DNA of 64,000 bases from Luminiphilus syltensis NOR5-1B (GTDB lineage Bacteria > Pseudomonadota > Gammaproteobacteria > Pseudomonadales > Halieaceae), in the NCBI RefSeq assembly GCF_000158175.1, contig NZ_DS999411.1:3062749-3126748 (forward strand), given 5' to 3'. The position numbers and the translations under genes are program-made. The notes beneath the pieces are model-generated. The model was not told where the DNA came from. It worked only from the letters and a program-made list of their open reading frames with translations, and did not search any database. Positions 44,081 through 53,840 of the stretch are shown one piece after another; position 1 is the stretch's first letter; each line of letters begins with the position of its first letter.

Positions 44081-46531
44081 TTAAAAGTTGATGCTCGCTC
44101 GCAGTCCAGCAGTGCGAGGACGCGACGGGCCAAAGATAAACTGCGCGTAAGGTGTTCCATCGAAGGACTCACCGAACGTACCGTCAACCCAGTTATTATC
44201 GAAAACGTTCTCAACATAGCCACTAATGGACCAGTCTTCTTCCTGATAACCGACAACAATATCGGTCTGGTCAAGGAAGCGAATCGTCTGCTTCGACAGG
44301 TCTTCGGGGATCCAATCCCCTTTGGAGTCGTCTTCCCAGCTGTAGGCCAGGTTGGCAAACAATTCGCCGCCTCGATCTCCAACCGGGAAGGAGCCGTTCA
44401 ACACCGCGAAGAAGGTAAACTCAGGCGCCAGCGGCAGCGGTTCTCCTTCACAGGCGTCTTCCGACGCACCGAGGTCGACGGCTGCGCCACAGAAGGGCTG
44501 AACGTCATTTGCTTCGGAGTCCAGCCACGAACCACCCAGCCGCAGGGTGACATTGTCCGTGAGTGCAGCATTAACCTCAATTTCGCTGCCCCAACCGTCG
44601 AGAACGCCCACGTTGTCCCCTACGGTTCGGGTACCCGGGCCGTCAGGGTTCTGCTCGGAAAAGAACGCCTGAAGGTCCTTGTACTCGTACAGGAATGCGG
44701 TCACTGACAGTTGGACCCGACCGTCCATCAGGCGACCCTTGTAGCCCAGCTCGTAAGCTGTAATCGTTTCCTCGTCGAAATCCGCTGGACGGTCGCGCCC
44801 CGGCAGCGCCGGACCCGCAACTGCCGTACCGGTAGCGTTGTTCTCGAAGCCATAGACATCGTAACCGCCCGGTTTGTAGCCTGTGGCGACGGAGCCGAAC
44901 AGCAACGTGGTGTCGTTGGGCCGCCAGTTGGCAGCTACCCGATAGGTGATGGCATCCCAGTCTGCCGAGTCAGACACCGGGCCTTCTGGCGTTTCGGACA
45001 TCCCGGAAATACCACCGCCAAATTGAGAACCCCCGATATCTGGCAGTTTTTCATTCGAGTAATCCCGCTCATCGTAGGAATAACGAATACCCGCGGTCAT
45101 ATCGAAGCTCTGGCTGAATTCGTAACCGACTTCGAAATACATTGAGTAGCCTTCGTAGGTACCCAGTGTTTCGTTGTAGTCGTTAATCAAACCATTGGTC
45201 GATGCCGTGAAATCGTAATAGCCGCCCAGGTAATCTTCATAGAAGCCGGTGCAGCCACGCTGATCCGGGGCATAATAGTAGTTCAGATACAGGTCGCAAT
45301 AGATATCTTCTTCCTGAATCGCGCCGAATAAAGTGTCGATATCTTCTTTATAGACCGATGCACCGGCATACCAGCTTAAGGGCCCGTCGCTCTGAGAGGT
45401 CAGGCGGAGCTCCTGCTCGATGTAATCGCCCGACTGGAACTGCTCATATTCGTAAAGCGTAATCGGCAGGCCGTCGTAGTCCTCGCCATACTCGTAGTCG
45501 TGGTCTTTGTAGCCGGTCAGCGAGCTCAGGGTTGCCCAGCCAAGGTCGTATTCCAGAACCAGCCCAAGGGAGAAAACCTCAGCTTCATCGCGTTGACCCA
45601 CGCGATCATTGCTGTTGGTCTGCGTGCCGCGCGCCACTTCAAAGGGCTCGCCGCCGTTAAGGAACAGCAGCGACGGACCGTTGAAATTGGGGCCCTCACC
45701 CGTAACCTGATAGATGGAGCCGTCCCGATTACGATCGTCGTATTGGAAGATCAGATCCCCGGTGAGCTTTTCGGTTTCGTAACGGAAGCTGACGCGCAAG
45801 GAGTCGCTGTCATGGCCGATCAGATCAGGGCCACCAGCGAGGTTCTTGACGTACCCGTCTTCCTCGGTGTGAAAGCCCGCAATACGCATGGCGAGATTGT
45901 CGGTTAGCGGGACGTTGACCGCACCCTCGAATACCAGCACTCCGCGCTCGCCCACATCGAGTTCGCCATACCCCGATAAGCCGTCTTCAACGCTCGCTTT
46001 TTGCGTCATTACATTGAACGCGCCCGTCACGGCACCGCGGGGAAACAGGAATCCCTGGGGACCGCGCAGTACTTCGCTGCGCTCAATGTCGTACAAGCTG
46101 CTCACCGCAGAACCCGTGCGGCCCTGATACAAACCGTTGACGTAGAAACCAATCGAAGGTTCCGCGCCGTTACCAAACAGGTTGGTCCGAATACCACGGA
46201 CCGACACCGTGTCGAGAAACGAGTCCTTTGAGTTACCGGTGATGCCGGGTGTAAAAGAAATCAAATCCTTGATGTCGTTCAGGTTGAGCAGCCGAGTTTC
46301 GGCACCCGAAATGGCGGTGATCGACAGCGGCACGTCCATTAGCGATTCAGAACGTTTAGTCGCCGTCACCACGACCTCTTCGAGCTTTTGCGCACTCAGG
46401 GGTGCAGAGGCTGCGCCCGTAAGGACGGCAAGTGACACCGCCTGCGCTATTTTGGATCGCCCATTACCGGGTCGTAACGCCCGCTGTGCAGTGTCTGCTG
46501 ACCGATTTAGGGAACGTAAATGCCTGGTCAT
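44081..46531 (-). CDS. TonB-dependent receptor
   Basis: Complete outer-membrane receptor of 816 residues. I chose the ATG at 46531 because GGAGAG lies 6 bases upstream; an in-frame start at 46564 is less likely. A long signal region ends SAPLSA, then the TonB-box-like LEEVVVTATKRSESL, plug motif ERSEVLRGPQGFLFPRGAVTGAFNV, and a barrel ending LRASINF with terminal Phe. Substrate unknown. Downstream of a TPR-sulfotransferase gene on the same strand, with a 180-base gap that carries a motif shared with the second receptor's upstream region. Confidence 0.94.
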   Translation of the reverse strand: MTRHLRSLNRSADTAQRALRPGNGRSKIAQAVSLAVLTGAASAPLSAQKLEEVVVTATKRSESLMDVPLSITAISGAETRLLNLNDIKDLISFTPGITGNSKDSFLDTVSVRGIRTNLFGNGAEPSIGFYVNGLYQGRTGSAVSSLYDIERSEVLRGPQGFLFPRGAVTGAFNVMTQKASVEDGLSGYGELDVGERGVLVFEGAVNVPLTDNLAMRIAGFHTEEDGYVKNLAGGPDLIGHDSDSLRVSFRYETEKLTGDLIFQYDDRNRDGSIYQVTGEGPNFNGPSLLFLNGGEPFEVARGTQTNSNDRVGQRDEAEVFSLGLVLEYDLGWATLSSLTGYKDHDYEYGEDYDGLPITLYEYEQFQSGDYIEQELRLTSQSDGPLSWYAGASVYKEDIDTLFGAIQEEDIYCDLYLNYYYAPDQRGCTGFYEDYLGGYYDFTASTNGLINDYNETLGTYEGYSMYFEVGYEFSQSFDMTAGIRYSYDERDYSNEKLPDIGGSQFGGGISGMSETPEGPVSDSADWDAITYRVAANWRPNDTTLLFGSVATGYKPGGYDVYGFENNATGTAVAGPALPGRDRPADFDEETITAYELGYKGRLMDGRVQLSVTAFLYEYKDLQAFFSEQNPDGPGTRTVGDNVGVLDGWGSEIEVNAALTDNVTLRLGGSWLDSEANDVQPFCGAAVDLGASEDACEGEPLPLAPEFTFFAVLNGSFPVGDRGGELFANLAYSWEDDSKGDWIPEDLSKQTIRFLDQTDIVVGYQEEDWSISGYVENVFDNNWVDGTFGESFDGTPYAQFIFGPSRPRTAGLRASINF

Positions 46532-46638
46532 ATGTCTCTCCGGGTATGGCTGAAATGTGTGCAACTGCGCATCGCGGGTTTGCTACAACCAGCGATATTA
46601 CTCTTTTTTTATTGAAACCGGGCATCGGGCGCATCCTG

Positions 46639-46650
46639 TCCTATACGCTC
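46639..46650 (-). promoter_or_regulatory. shared upstream motif GAGCGTATAGGA (receptor 1)
   Basis: Twelve bases identical to a site upstream of the second minus-strand TonB receptor (51062-51073). It lies 108 bases upstream of this receptor's start codon in the same orientation. The match continues with A or near-identical bases on the 3' side. It may be a common promoter or regulator site; I cannot assign it to a known sigma factor. Confidence 0.45.
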
Positions 46651-46711
46651 AACCGAAACGGATTTATTTGAGGCGCCCTACACTGCTGTCGCACCGATAT
46701 AGTGCAAACAA

Positions 46712-48313
46712 TCACAGAGTCAACGGCACAGCTTCTGCCTCCAACGCCTTGCGCATTGGGCCGAGCTCGCTCTCATAATGCCGCCATCGGCCCACCGAAC
46801 GGGTGTGCGCCGGCTGTCTCACCTGCACCGAACTGGCTGTCGTCACGGCACCCGATTGCTGATGAAATTCGAGACAGGCGTCTTCCCAGGGCAAACCGAG
46901 GAACTCGATAAGCCGGCGCGCGTTGGGCTCGGTATCAGCCGCAGTATCCTCGTAAGAAATATCGAGAAATCGATCGCCGAATCGTTGCCGCCAGGTCTCC
47001 ATAAGTCGGAAATAACGCGCGTGATGACGCGCCATTTCCGCTTGCTCATAGGAATGCGGATAGGCGTCCGCAAACAACTGCTTGAAGCTTGCGAAGCAGG
47101 CATCCATTGGCCCGCGGCGAAGGTGAACGATCTTGGCATTGGGTAAGGCTTTGAGAATCAGCGGTATGAACAGGTAGTTGGGGGGCAACTTATCCACAAA
47201 CCGGGGCAAACCACCCTGCAATGCCGTTGTGGTCTGCAGATAGGCTGCACCCAGCTTCGACGGATCCACCGCCGCACCCAACTGCGCCAGCTTCGGTGAG
47301 TGGGGTGTCGGCTCGCGATAATCCGATAACCGACGCAGGCAGTGCCCAAATTGGCGAAGCTCTCCCGCCGAATGCACCTGCGAGTGGGCCACAATAATGC
47401 GTTCTATCAACGTCGTCCCGGTGCGCGGCTGGCCGACCACAAAAATCGGTGACGGATCCGGATCACCCTCGGGCCCATTGTCCAGCCATTCCCGCGTGTA
47501 GGTATCGGCAAAAGCCCTGAAAAATTCAATTTCATTGGATTCATCAAAATCAATCGTGGTACGCCGCGCAGCAGCACCGCTGGCAAAGGCCTTGAAAGCC
47601 CCCTGCCAATCTTCGAGATCCTCCAGCTCTTTACCCATGCCGTAGTACAGAAAAGCCAGGGCGCGGGGGTTTTTGCTGCACTGCACCAGCTCCTCCATCA
47701 TCGCTACGTGACGACGATCTTTGGCCTTGCGCAAACCCGACATCAGCCAGTGGGCGTTGGGATGCGAAGGGGCCTGTGCCAGCACTTTTTTCAACAATGT
47801 CTCCGCCGCATCGAGCTCACCGAGGAACGTATGGTTATTCGCGCGATTGATCTGGTGAATCAAACTGTCGGGGTCTCTCTCAAGCGCCCGAGCAAACCAT
47901 TTACCCGCCTCGTCCTGAGCGCCGAGCTGTCCATGTACCGAACCAATCAGATCCAGAACAATCGGGTTGTCATCGGCGTGCTCCACCGCTTTCGCCAGTG
48001 CGGAGTCGGCGCGCCCCGACTGCCCAGCGCGGACAAACAGATTCGCGAGATTGGCCCAGGCAGCGCCGTGGGTCGGATCAAGCTGTGTCACCGACCCAAA
48101 GGCACGGATGGCGTTATTGGTCTGCTTTATTTCCAGCGCAATAAGCCCTACCAGAAAATGGGCTTCGACGAGGTTGCCATCGGCGCTTAACAATCGCTGG
48201 CAGCAGGCGGATGCCTCGTTGATACGCCCGGCATTCAAATGATCGAAACCCTGACGAATCAGGGTTCGCATCCAGTGTGCTGGCGGATTCTTTGCTGCCT
48301 TGGATTGCTGCAT
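46712..48313 (-). CDS. TPR-repeat sulfotransferase family protein
   Basis: Protein of 533 residues. Residues 1-230 are tetratricopeptide repeats (for example HGAAWANLANLFVRAGQSGRA). A sulfotransferase domain starts near 290 with the PAPS-binding IFVVGQPRTGTTLIERII and has the 3'-phosphate motif KIVHLRRGPMDACFASFKQLF. No signal peptide, so cytoplasmic. Donor PAPS is inferred from family; the acceptor (peptide, sugar, lipid or metabolite) is unknown. It lies between two TonB receptor genes and resembles the protein at 51102-53093, forming a duplicated arrangement. GAGGA lies about 5 bases before the ATG. Confidence 0.88.
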   Translation of the reverse strand: MQQSKAAKNPPAHWMRTLIRQGFDHLNAGRINEASACCQRLLSADGNLVEAHFLVGLIALEIKQTNNAIRAFGSVTQLDPTHGAAWANLANLFVRAGQSGRADSALAKAVEHADDNPIVLDLIGSVHGQLGAQDEAGKWFARALERDPDSLIHQINRANNHTFLGELDAAETLLKKVLAQAPSHPNAHWLMSGLRKAKDRRHVAMMEELVQCSKNPRALAFLYYGMGKELEDLEDWQGAFKAFASGAAARRTTIDFDESNEIEFFRAFADTYTREWLDNGPEGDPDPSPIFVVGQPRTGTTLIERIIVAHSQVHSAGELRQFGHCLRRLSDYREPTPHSPKLAQLGAAVDPSKLGAAYLQTTTALQGGLPRFVDKLPPNYLFIPLILKALPNAKIVHLRRGPMDACFASFKQLFADAYPHSYEQAEMARHHARYFRLMETWRQRFGDRFLDISYEDTAADTEPNARRLIEFLGLPWEDACLEFHQQSGAVTTASSVQVRQPAHTRSVGRWRHYESELGPMRKALEAEAVPLTL

Positions 48314-48353
48314 GTGTCCTCACAATGGCCCCAACAACAGGCAAGCGTACCAA

Positions 48354-48381
48354 AAAAAAGGCCGCTAATTGCGGCCTTTTC
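48354..48381 (-). terminator. rho-independent terminator after TonB receptor 2
   Basis: AAGGCCGC / GCGGCCTT stem of eight to ten base pairs with a TAATT loop, flanked by A8 on one side and T4 on the other. It lies 25 bases after the stop of the receptor gene that ends at 48406, and upstream of the sulfotransferase start at 48313. It therefore separates those two transcripts. Confidence 0.85.
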
Positions 48382-48405
48382 TTCATCTGTCGAAATGGAG
48401 ACGTA

Positions 48406-50937
48406 TCAACCGCCACCCCAGCGTTTCACCACCCGGACGCCAAATTCCCGCGGCCGGTTGGTATAATACGGCGCAACGTGGTCGCGTCCGTCCTCAGCGT
48501 TGTACTGTGACCACCCTCCCAAGTTGCGATGCCCCAGATTGGCGCGCTCGTCGGTGATGTTGTTGACGAAAATAGACGCTTCCCAACTGCTACCCTCCAG
48601 CCCGACGCTGAGGTCGCCAATGTCGTAGGCCGGCATGGTGAATTGGGGAAACGAGTTGGTGATATCTTCGATGGGCGATTCGGCGATCTGACTGAGTCGT
48701 TCATCGCTATAGGACCACTGGAGGTGGACAAAACCTTCGGCCTTCAACCGGTTCACAGGGAAACGATAGGTCGCCCAGGCGGAGCCGCTGACGTCGGCCG
48801 CGTTGGGGAGTTTCGCGCCTTTCGGAATGTCGACCTCCCCGTCGTCCTCAAAGTCGACAGCGGTGTCGGTTTCGGCCTCAATCCAGGTGCCGTTGAGTCC
48901 GAGTGTCAGGTTGTCGGTAACGCCCCAGTCAAAGTGAAGCGTTATGCCAGTAATGCTGGCGTCACCGGCGTTGGACACGTTGAATTGGTAAGGCTGCCCG
49001 CATACACCCGGAATCGAGCCGCCATCGGGGCAGGGACCCACAGCAGGGTCAACCGCCGAAAACTGATACCCCTCCCAGTCCATCAGGAAGGCGGCCGCCT
49101 GGACATTCAGATTGCCGCCAATGGTGCCCTTGTAGCCCACCTCCCAATTGATCATTTCGTCGGGGTCGTAGGTCTCGCCAAACGCAGGAACGCCGCGGAA
49201 ACGGTTGACGCCACCGGGCCGAAAGCCCACCGACCTCAGACCATAAATCATACTGGTGTCGGTAAGGTCATAACTGAGCCCAATCTTCGGTGCGAACTCC
49301 TGGTCACTCTGCGTCTCGCCCACCAGTGGCGCCGAATCGGGCACCCCCTCGGCCAACGCCTCCTCGTTATAGTTGAAGGTACTTTCGCGATCGAAGTAGC
49401 GCCCGCCGACGGTCACATCGAGTTTGTCGGTGATATTGTAGGTCAGCTCGCCGAACACGGCCCACTGCTCAAAATCCACCACCTGCTTGGCGTAAAACGG
49501 TACGGTCGAATCAGGTAATGGGCCTGTAAAAAATTCGGCATAGGCCAGAGAGATTGAGTCCTGATATAAATCTTCAGTGACGCCTCGACCATTTTCATTA
49601 CCGGTCACGCCGCCGAAAAACTCCTCGTAGAAAGCCGAACTCTCTTCATAGAAACCACCAACAATCCACTCCAGACGATCGCTGTCTCCCGATAGACGCA
49701 ATTCCTGCACAAATCGATCTGCACCATTAAACTGCTTTCCCGCGTTGAAAAAATCGCCTTCAACGGTGGGCGCACCACAATAGCCACCAAAGTAGACCGC
49801 CTCGCCGTTAGGCGCGGTAAAATACACGTAGCTCGGATCCGCCTCGAAACAATAGTAGGCCGCATAAGCGCGCACGTAGGTGGTCTGGTCCTGAAAGAAC
49901 TCGCCCGACTGGTCATAGTAACCGGTTGCCGATACCAACTGCGCGAAGCCGAGATCGCCTTCAATGACAAGAGAGGCGACGTCGTACTCGATATCAAAAA
50001 ACTCCTCGTTGTAAAGCACTGTTGCCAGATCACCGGCGTAGTCATCGGTAAAGTTGTAAGAGCCCGCGTCGGAGCTCTGGTTCATGTACATGCCGGTGGC
50101 GGTCCAGTTCTCGTTCACATCCCAGCGGAGCGCGGCACGGAAACCGTCGACACGGAAATCGTTAATGTCGTCCTCGACCACATCCGCGTTGTCCAGGGTG
50201 CCCCAGCCGGAGGGGCTGCGGCCGTAGATAGCCTCTGCTTTGCGATCGAGGGTGGTTCGTCCGAACACGTTGTCGACAAAGCCCCCGTCTTTGGAGGTAT
50301 AACCGACCACCCGAAGTGTCAGCGTGTCTTCGATCAGCGGCAGGTTGACCACCACGGAGCCGTCGTAGCTCTCTTCACCCTCGGATCCGTCGCGTAACAT
50401 ACCGTCAACAATGACTTCGAAGCCGCTCGGATCCGGCGCATTGGTAATCATGCGCAGCGTGCCCGCCTGGGAGTCTGCCCCGTACAGCGTGCCCTGAGGA
50501 CCCGCCAATGCTTCGGCCCGCGCCATGTCCACCGCATACACATAGGGCTGCTCGCCCTGGGTCGTCAGCGACACTTCGTCGAGGTACAACGACGTGGTGG
50601 ACTGGGTGGTGTAGCTAAAGCCCGTCGAAGCGCCACGAAAGATGATGTCTGTCTGCCCGGCGCCAATGTCCCGGGTGGTCAACTCGGGCACAAATCGCGC
50701 GATCTCCGCAACGTTGCGCAGCCGGAAGTCTTTCAACATCTCCCCGCCGAGTGCCTGCACCGAAATGGGGATATCAAGGGCGGACTCGCTGCGCTTTCGC
50801 GCGGTCACGACGACTTCTTCGAGCCGTGCCTTTTGTTCTGTCTGGGCGACTGCGCCTGATGTTGCAAGGGTGCTGCCGAGGGCCGCGGTTAATGCCGAGG
50901 CAATGGGGACTTTCGCGAATCGAAAACTGGACGGCAT
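48406..50937 (-). CDS. TonB-dependent receptor
   Basis: Complete outer-membrane receptor of 843 residues from the ATG at 50937, which has AAGGAG 7 bases upstream; the longer frame to 51033 is not needed. A signal peptide ends SGAVAQ, followed by LEEVVVTARKRSESALDIP and a plug with ARAEALAGPQGTLYGADSQAGTLRM. The barrel ends VRVVKRWGGG, lacking the usual terminal Phe, which is unusual. Plug and barrel differ strongly from the receptor at 44081, so the two likely take different ligands despite the shared upstream motif. Confidence 0.94.
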   Translation of the reverse strand: MPSSFRFAKVPIASALTAALGSTLATSGAVAQTEQKARLEEVVVTARKRSESALDIPISVQALGGEMLKDFRLRNVAEIARFVPELTTRDIGAGQTDIIFRGASTGFSYTTQSTTSLYLDEVSLTTQGEQPYVYAVDMARAEALAGPQGTLYGADSQAGTLRMITNAPDPSGFEVIVDGMLRDGSEGEESYDGSVVVNLPLIEDTLTLRVVGYTSKDGGFVDNVFGRTTLDRKAEAIYGRSPSGWGTLDNADVVEDDINDFRVDGFRAALRWDVNENWTATGMYMNQSSDAGSYNFTDDYAGDLATVLYNEEFFDIEYDVASLVIEGDLGFAQLVSATGYYDQSGEFFQDQTTYVRAYAAYYCFEADPSYVYFTAPNGEAVYFGGYCGAPTVEGDFFNAGKQFNGADRFVQELRLSGDSDRLEWIVGGFYEESSAFYEEFFGGVTGNENGRGVTEDLYQDSISLAYAEFFTGPLPDSTVPFYAKQVVDFEQWAVFGELTYNITDKLDVTVGGRYFDRESTFNYNEEALAEGVPDSAPLVGETQSDQEFAPKIGLSYDLTDTSMIYGLRSVGFRPGGVNRFRGVPAFGETYDPDEMINWEVGYKGTIGGNLNVQAAAFLMDWEGYQFSAVDPAVGPCPDGGSIPGVCGQPYQFNVSNAGDASITGITLHFDWGVTDNLTLGLNGTWIEAETDTAVDFEDDGEVDIPKGAKLPNAADVSGSAWATYRFPVNRLKAEGFVHLQWSYSDERLSQIAESPIEDITNSFPQFTMPAYDIGDLSVGLEGSSWEASIFVNNITDERANLGHRNLGGWSQYNAEDGRDHVAPYYTNRPREFGVRVVKRWGGG

Positions 50938-51061
50938 GTTAGGACTCCTTGTTGACGTGGGAAATACGCAATTTACTAGGCCCGACTGACCCATCGCACT
51001 GTTGCGACACTGGTCGCCAATCGCATTTAGCATCCAAAGTGCGCTGGAACACCGCTACTTA

Positions 51062-51073
51062 TCCTATACGCTC
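51062..51073 (-). promoter_or_regulatory. shared upstream motif GAGCGTATAGGA (receptor 2)
   Basis: Twelve bases identical to 46639-46650 in the same orientation, 125 bases upstream of this receptor's start. A shorter version, GCGTATAGG, also occurs at 56952-56960, upstream of the flavoprotein gene at 57024. Possible common regulatory site. Confidence 0.45.
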
Positions 51074-51101
51074 GGAATAAAAAAGAAAATCCTAATTATT
51101 G

Positions 51102-53093
51102 TCATTCGGCGGCCAAGAGCGGCTCCAGAGTGGATTTAAGCCCCTCAAGATGCGTCGCGTAATTCTTCCAGAGATTGACCGAACTGGAATAAATCGGCTG
51201 TCGGACCTGCTCCGAACTCGCGGTGCGAACCGCTCGCTGGGTATTATGAAACTCGAGACACGCCTCCTCAAAGGGCAACTCGCAGTAGTCGAGCAGGCGA
51301 CGCACCTGCTGCTCGAGGTCGGCCACCACCGCCTCGTACTGCATGGTCAGCACGGCGCCGGGCATGGCCTCGTCCCAATGATCCATCAGCTCTCGATACA
51401 GTAGATAGTATTCACCGACGTCGAGGAGGTCGTAACTGAATGACTGGCCACTGGCGAACAATTGCTTAAAGGCGCCAAAGCAACTGTCCATGGGGTGGCG
51501 GCGGGCATCGATCACTTTTGCGTTCGGCAGCGCCATGCGCAGTAAACCCGCGTACATGAAATTATTCGGGTTTTTATCAATAAAAATCGGCGTATCACTG
51601 CGATATTTTTGCGTCGACGCGATATAGCGCTCACCGATGCTGCGCCATTGCTCCGGCGACCAGTTTCGCGCCACCAGGGGAAAACTCGCGTCGCGCTGCC
51701 GCCCACGATTCATCTCATGGATAATCCGACCAAGATCCGGCAGCTCATGGGTTCCCTCCACCTGGCTGTGACTGGCGAGAATCTGCTCGAGCAGCGTAGA
51801 GCCCGATCGGGGCAGGCCAACAATAAAAATGGGGGACCTGTCGTCGAGTCCTATGTCTTTGCCTGCTGCCAGCACTTGCGGAGTGAAGACCTCGATCATG
51901 TCCTGCACCTGCAATTCAGTGGCAACCGGGTCGTAGCGCTCCTGACTGCGACGCGCCTCGTTACACGCCTGAAAGTGGTGAAAGGCCCGGTCATAGTCCT
52001 TGCGGCCTTCGTATTCGAGTCCCAGGGCATTGTGAATCTGGGCCTCAGGCTCCGGATCGTCAAACCCCTGGGCAATCAACTGTTCCATCGCCGTGACTTC
52101 CTCATCCTCAAAGCGGAATGTCTTGAGGTTCGCGAGATTCCAGTAGGCTTCGGCATTTTTGGGATTGGCCGCAATGGCCCGACGATGCGTGGCAATAGCC
52201 TCGTCCTGTCGACCCAGCGTTTTTAGCTGGTGTGCCAACCCGGAAAAGGCACCGTCATGGTGCGGTGCGATATCGAGTGCGTTGCTGTAGGAGTTTATCG
52301 CCTCCTCATGCAGGTTCGCCTGGGACTGGGAGTTCGCCAGCACCACGTGGGCGTCCGCGGCCTCCGGATACAACGCCACGACCCGCTCTGAGCTCTCAAG
52401 CGCGGCGTTGTAGTCCCCCAGGTCGAGATAAGCTCGGGCAAGATCTAACCACCCCCTCGCAAAGCGCGGCGATGCCTCGACAGCGCGGGTCAGCAAAGCC
52501 GCCGCGTCCGCATATTGAAAATGCTCTGACGCCATCGTCGCGAGTTGTCGCAGCGCCTCGGCGTTGTCAGGATTCCGACGCACCAGACGACGAAGAATGG
52601 CTTCCGCTTCCCCGCCGGCCCCTCGGGCCTTGAGCCGCTCCGCCTCAGCCAGATCGTCGCTGTCTCCCTCGGGCATCAGCGCGCCCCCGGTGGCCTCTTG
52701 CTGCTGGTCGAGGTACGCCTGCTTTTTGCTGAGCTGCTCGGCCGCCGCTGTGGCGTCCGCGGGCAGCAGATCGCGGGCCCGGTTGTAACTGGCCCGAGCC
52801 GATTCGAAATCACCGGTCACGGTTTCGAGATCACCGCGCAATTCCTGTGCCCGATAAAGGTCGGGGTGCATCGATAACAGGTCACGTGTCAGGGCGTCCG
52901 CGCGCTGGAGCTTTTTTTGGCCAATAAGGCAGCGACCCAGCAGCCAGGTGAGGCCCGGATCACCCGAAAAGGTTTGCAGACCCACCTCGCAGACCGCCTG
53001 TGCATTGCGCCAGTCGCCGTTACGCAGATACGTCTCGGCGCTCTGGAATCGCTCCTTAAGTGTGGAACCTGCGGGACTTGAAACGCGCGCCAT
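51102..53093 (-). CDS. TPR-repeat sulfotransferase family protein
   Basis: Protein of 663 residues. Residues 10-400 contain many tetratricopeptide repeats, with a Gln/Lys-rich linker around 125-145. The sulfotransferase domain starts near 425 with IFIVGLPRSGSTLLEQILASHS, followed by KVIDARRHPMDSCFGAFKQLF and the C-terminal EACLEFH...VRTASSEQVRQPIY segment shared with the protein at 46712. Cytoplasmic; acceptor unknown. It is followed by the TonB receptor that starts at 50937 and preceded by the hydroxylase-like gene that ends at 53146, all on the minus strand. Confidence 0.88.
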   Translation of the reverse strand: MARVSSPAGSTLKERFQSAETYLRNGDWRNAQAVCEVGLQTFSGDPGLTWLLGRCLIGQKKLQRADALTRDLLSMHPDLYRAQELRGDLETVTGDFESARASYNRARDLLPADATAAAEQLSKKQAYLDQQQEATGGALMPEGDSDDLAEAERLKARGAGGEAEAILRRLVRRNPDNAEALRQLATMASEHFQYADAAALLTRAVEASPRFARGWLDLARAYLDLGDYNAALESSERVVALYPEAADAHVVLANSQSQANLHEEAINSYSNALDIAPHHDGAFSGLAHQLKTLGRQDEAIATHRRAIAANPKNAEAYWNLANLKTFRFEDEEVTAMEQLIAQGFDDPEPEAQIHNALGLEYEGRKDYDRAFHHFQACNEARRSQERYDPVATELQVQDMIEVFTPQVLAAGKDIGLDDRSPIFIVGLPRSGSTLLEQILASHSQVEGTHELPDLGRIIHEMNRGRQRDASFPLVARNWSPEQWRSIGERYIASTQKYRSDTPIFIDKNPNNFMYAGLLRMALPNAKVIDARRHPMDSCFGAFKQLFASGQSFSYDLLDVGEYYLLYRELMDHWDEAMPGAVLTMQYEAVVADLEQQVRRLLDYCELPFEEACLEFHNTQRAVRTASSEQVRQPIYSSSVNLWKNYATHLEGLKSTLEPLLAAE

Positions 53094-53145
53094 AGATATT
53101 TATCCGGAAACCAAAACGGGGGTAGTAGTCTACTTCTCTGGGAGC

Positions 53146-53706
53146 TCAGATGGATTCAGTACGCTCTTTTGGAACGTAATCAAAAATGAAATTCACCCGG
53201 GGCTCCGCACCTTTGTTCATCACGCTGTGGGCCTTCTGATTATTAATCTCAAACGCCTCTCCGACCCTCATGGGCATGGGTCTGCCATCTACCGTAAATC
53301 GCACTCTCGGATTGGTGATCAGCGGCACGTGTATGCGATGACCGTGATGAAAAGAAGGGTGGCTATCCCGATGAGGAGTGATCACCTCCCCCGGCAACAG
53401 TTTCGCTGCCATAGCCCTGATTATGGTGCCTCCCGGCGGATAATGCTCGCGGATAATGCTCTCCATCAACGGCAGCGCGACATCGCCGAGGTGGTCCCAA
53501 CCGCCCTCTCGTGACACAGTGATATCCGGCCAGCCCTCGCCATCGGTAAACAGCAGCACAATCGACTCCGTCCGCCGATGAACGTCATAATCATTCTGGC
53601 GCTGCTCATTCTCCAACCAGGCCTCTGCGGGCAGCGCCAGTACGGCGTCGAGTAGCGGCTGCATCGGCACGGGGCCGAGCTCCCGGTAGGGATCTCCGAT
53701 ATCCAT
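53146..53706 (-). CDS. aspartyl/asparaginyl beta-hydroxylase domain protein
   Basis: 2-oxoglutarate/Fe(II)-type hydroxylase of 186 residues, PF05118-like. ITPHRDSHPSFHHGHRIHVPL gives the first iron-binding His and the 2-oxoglutarate region. The second metal His is in INNQKAHSVMN. Family enzymes hydroxylate Asp/Asn side chains in peptides, or free or lipid-linked substrates. It is first in a minus-strand group with the TPR-sulfotransferase, 52 bases apart. I infer a shared modification role, but the target is unknown. Confidence 0.88.
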   Translation of the reverse strand: MDIGDPYRELGPVPMQPLLDAVLALPAEAWLENEQRQNDYDVHRRTESIVLLFTDGEGWPDITVSREGGWDHLGDVALPLMESIIREHYPPGGTIIRAMAAKLLPGEVITPHRDSHPSFHHGHRIHVPLITNPRVRFTVDGRPMPMRVGEAFEINNQKAHSVMNKGAEPRVNFIFDYVPKERTESI

Positions 53707-53840
53707 TGCTATAACTCCGTTGACCCGACTTGGGTATTAGGCACTAAACTATACGTCGAATCCCGGGGACGTCCAGACTGTAAGGCAGCTTGGTTGTCAG
53801 GTAGCCCGCAACATGGGCCATAACAATCGGAGCACTCACC

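Noticed and set aside
48529-49518. 329-codon open frame on the plus strand
   Set aside because: Antisense to the second TonB receptor barrel; no ribosome site or family resemblance.
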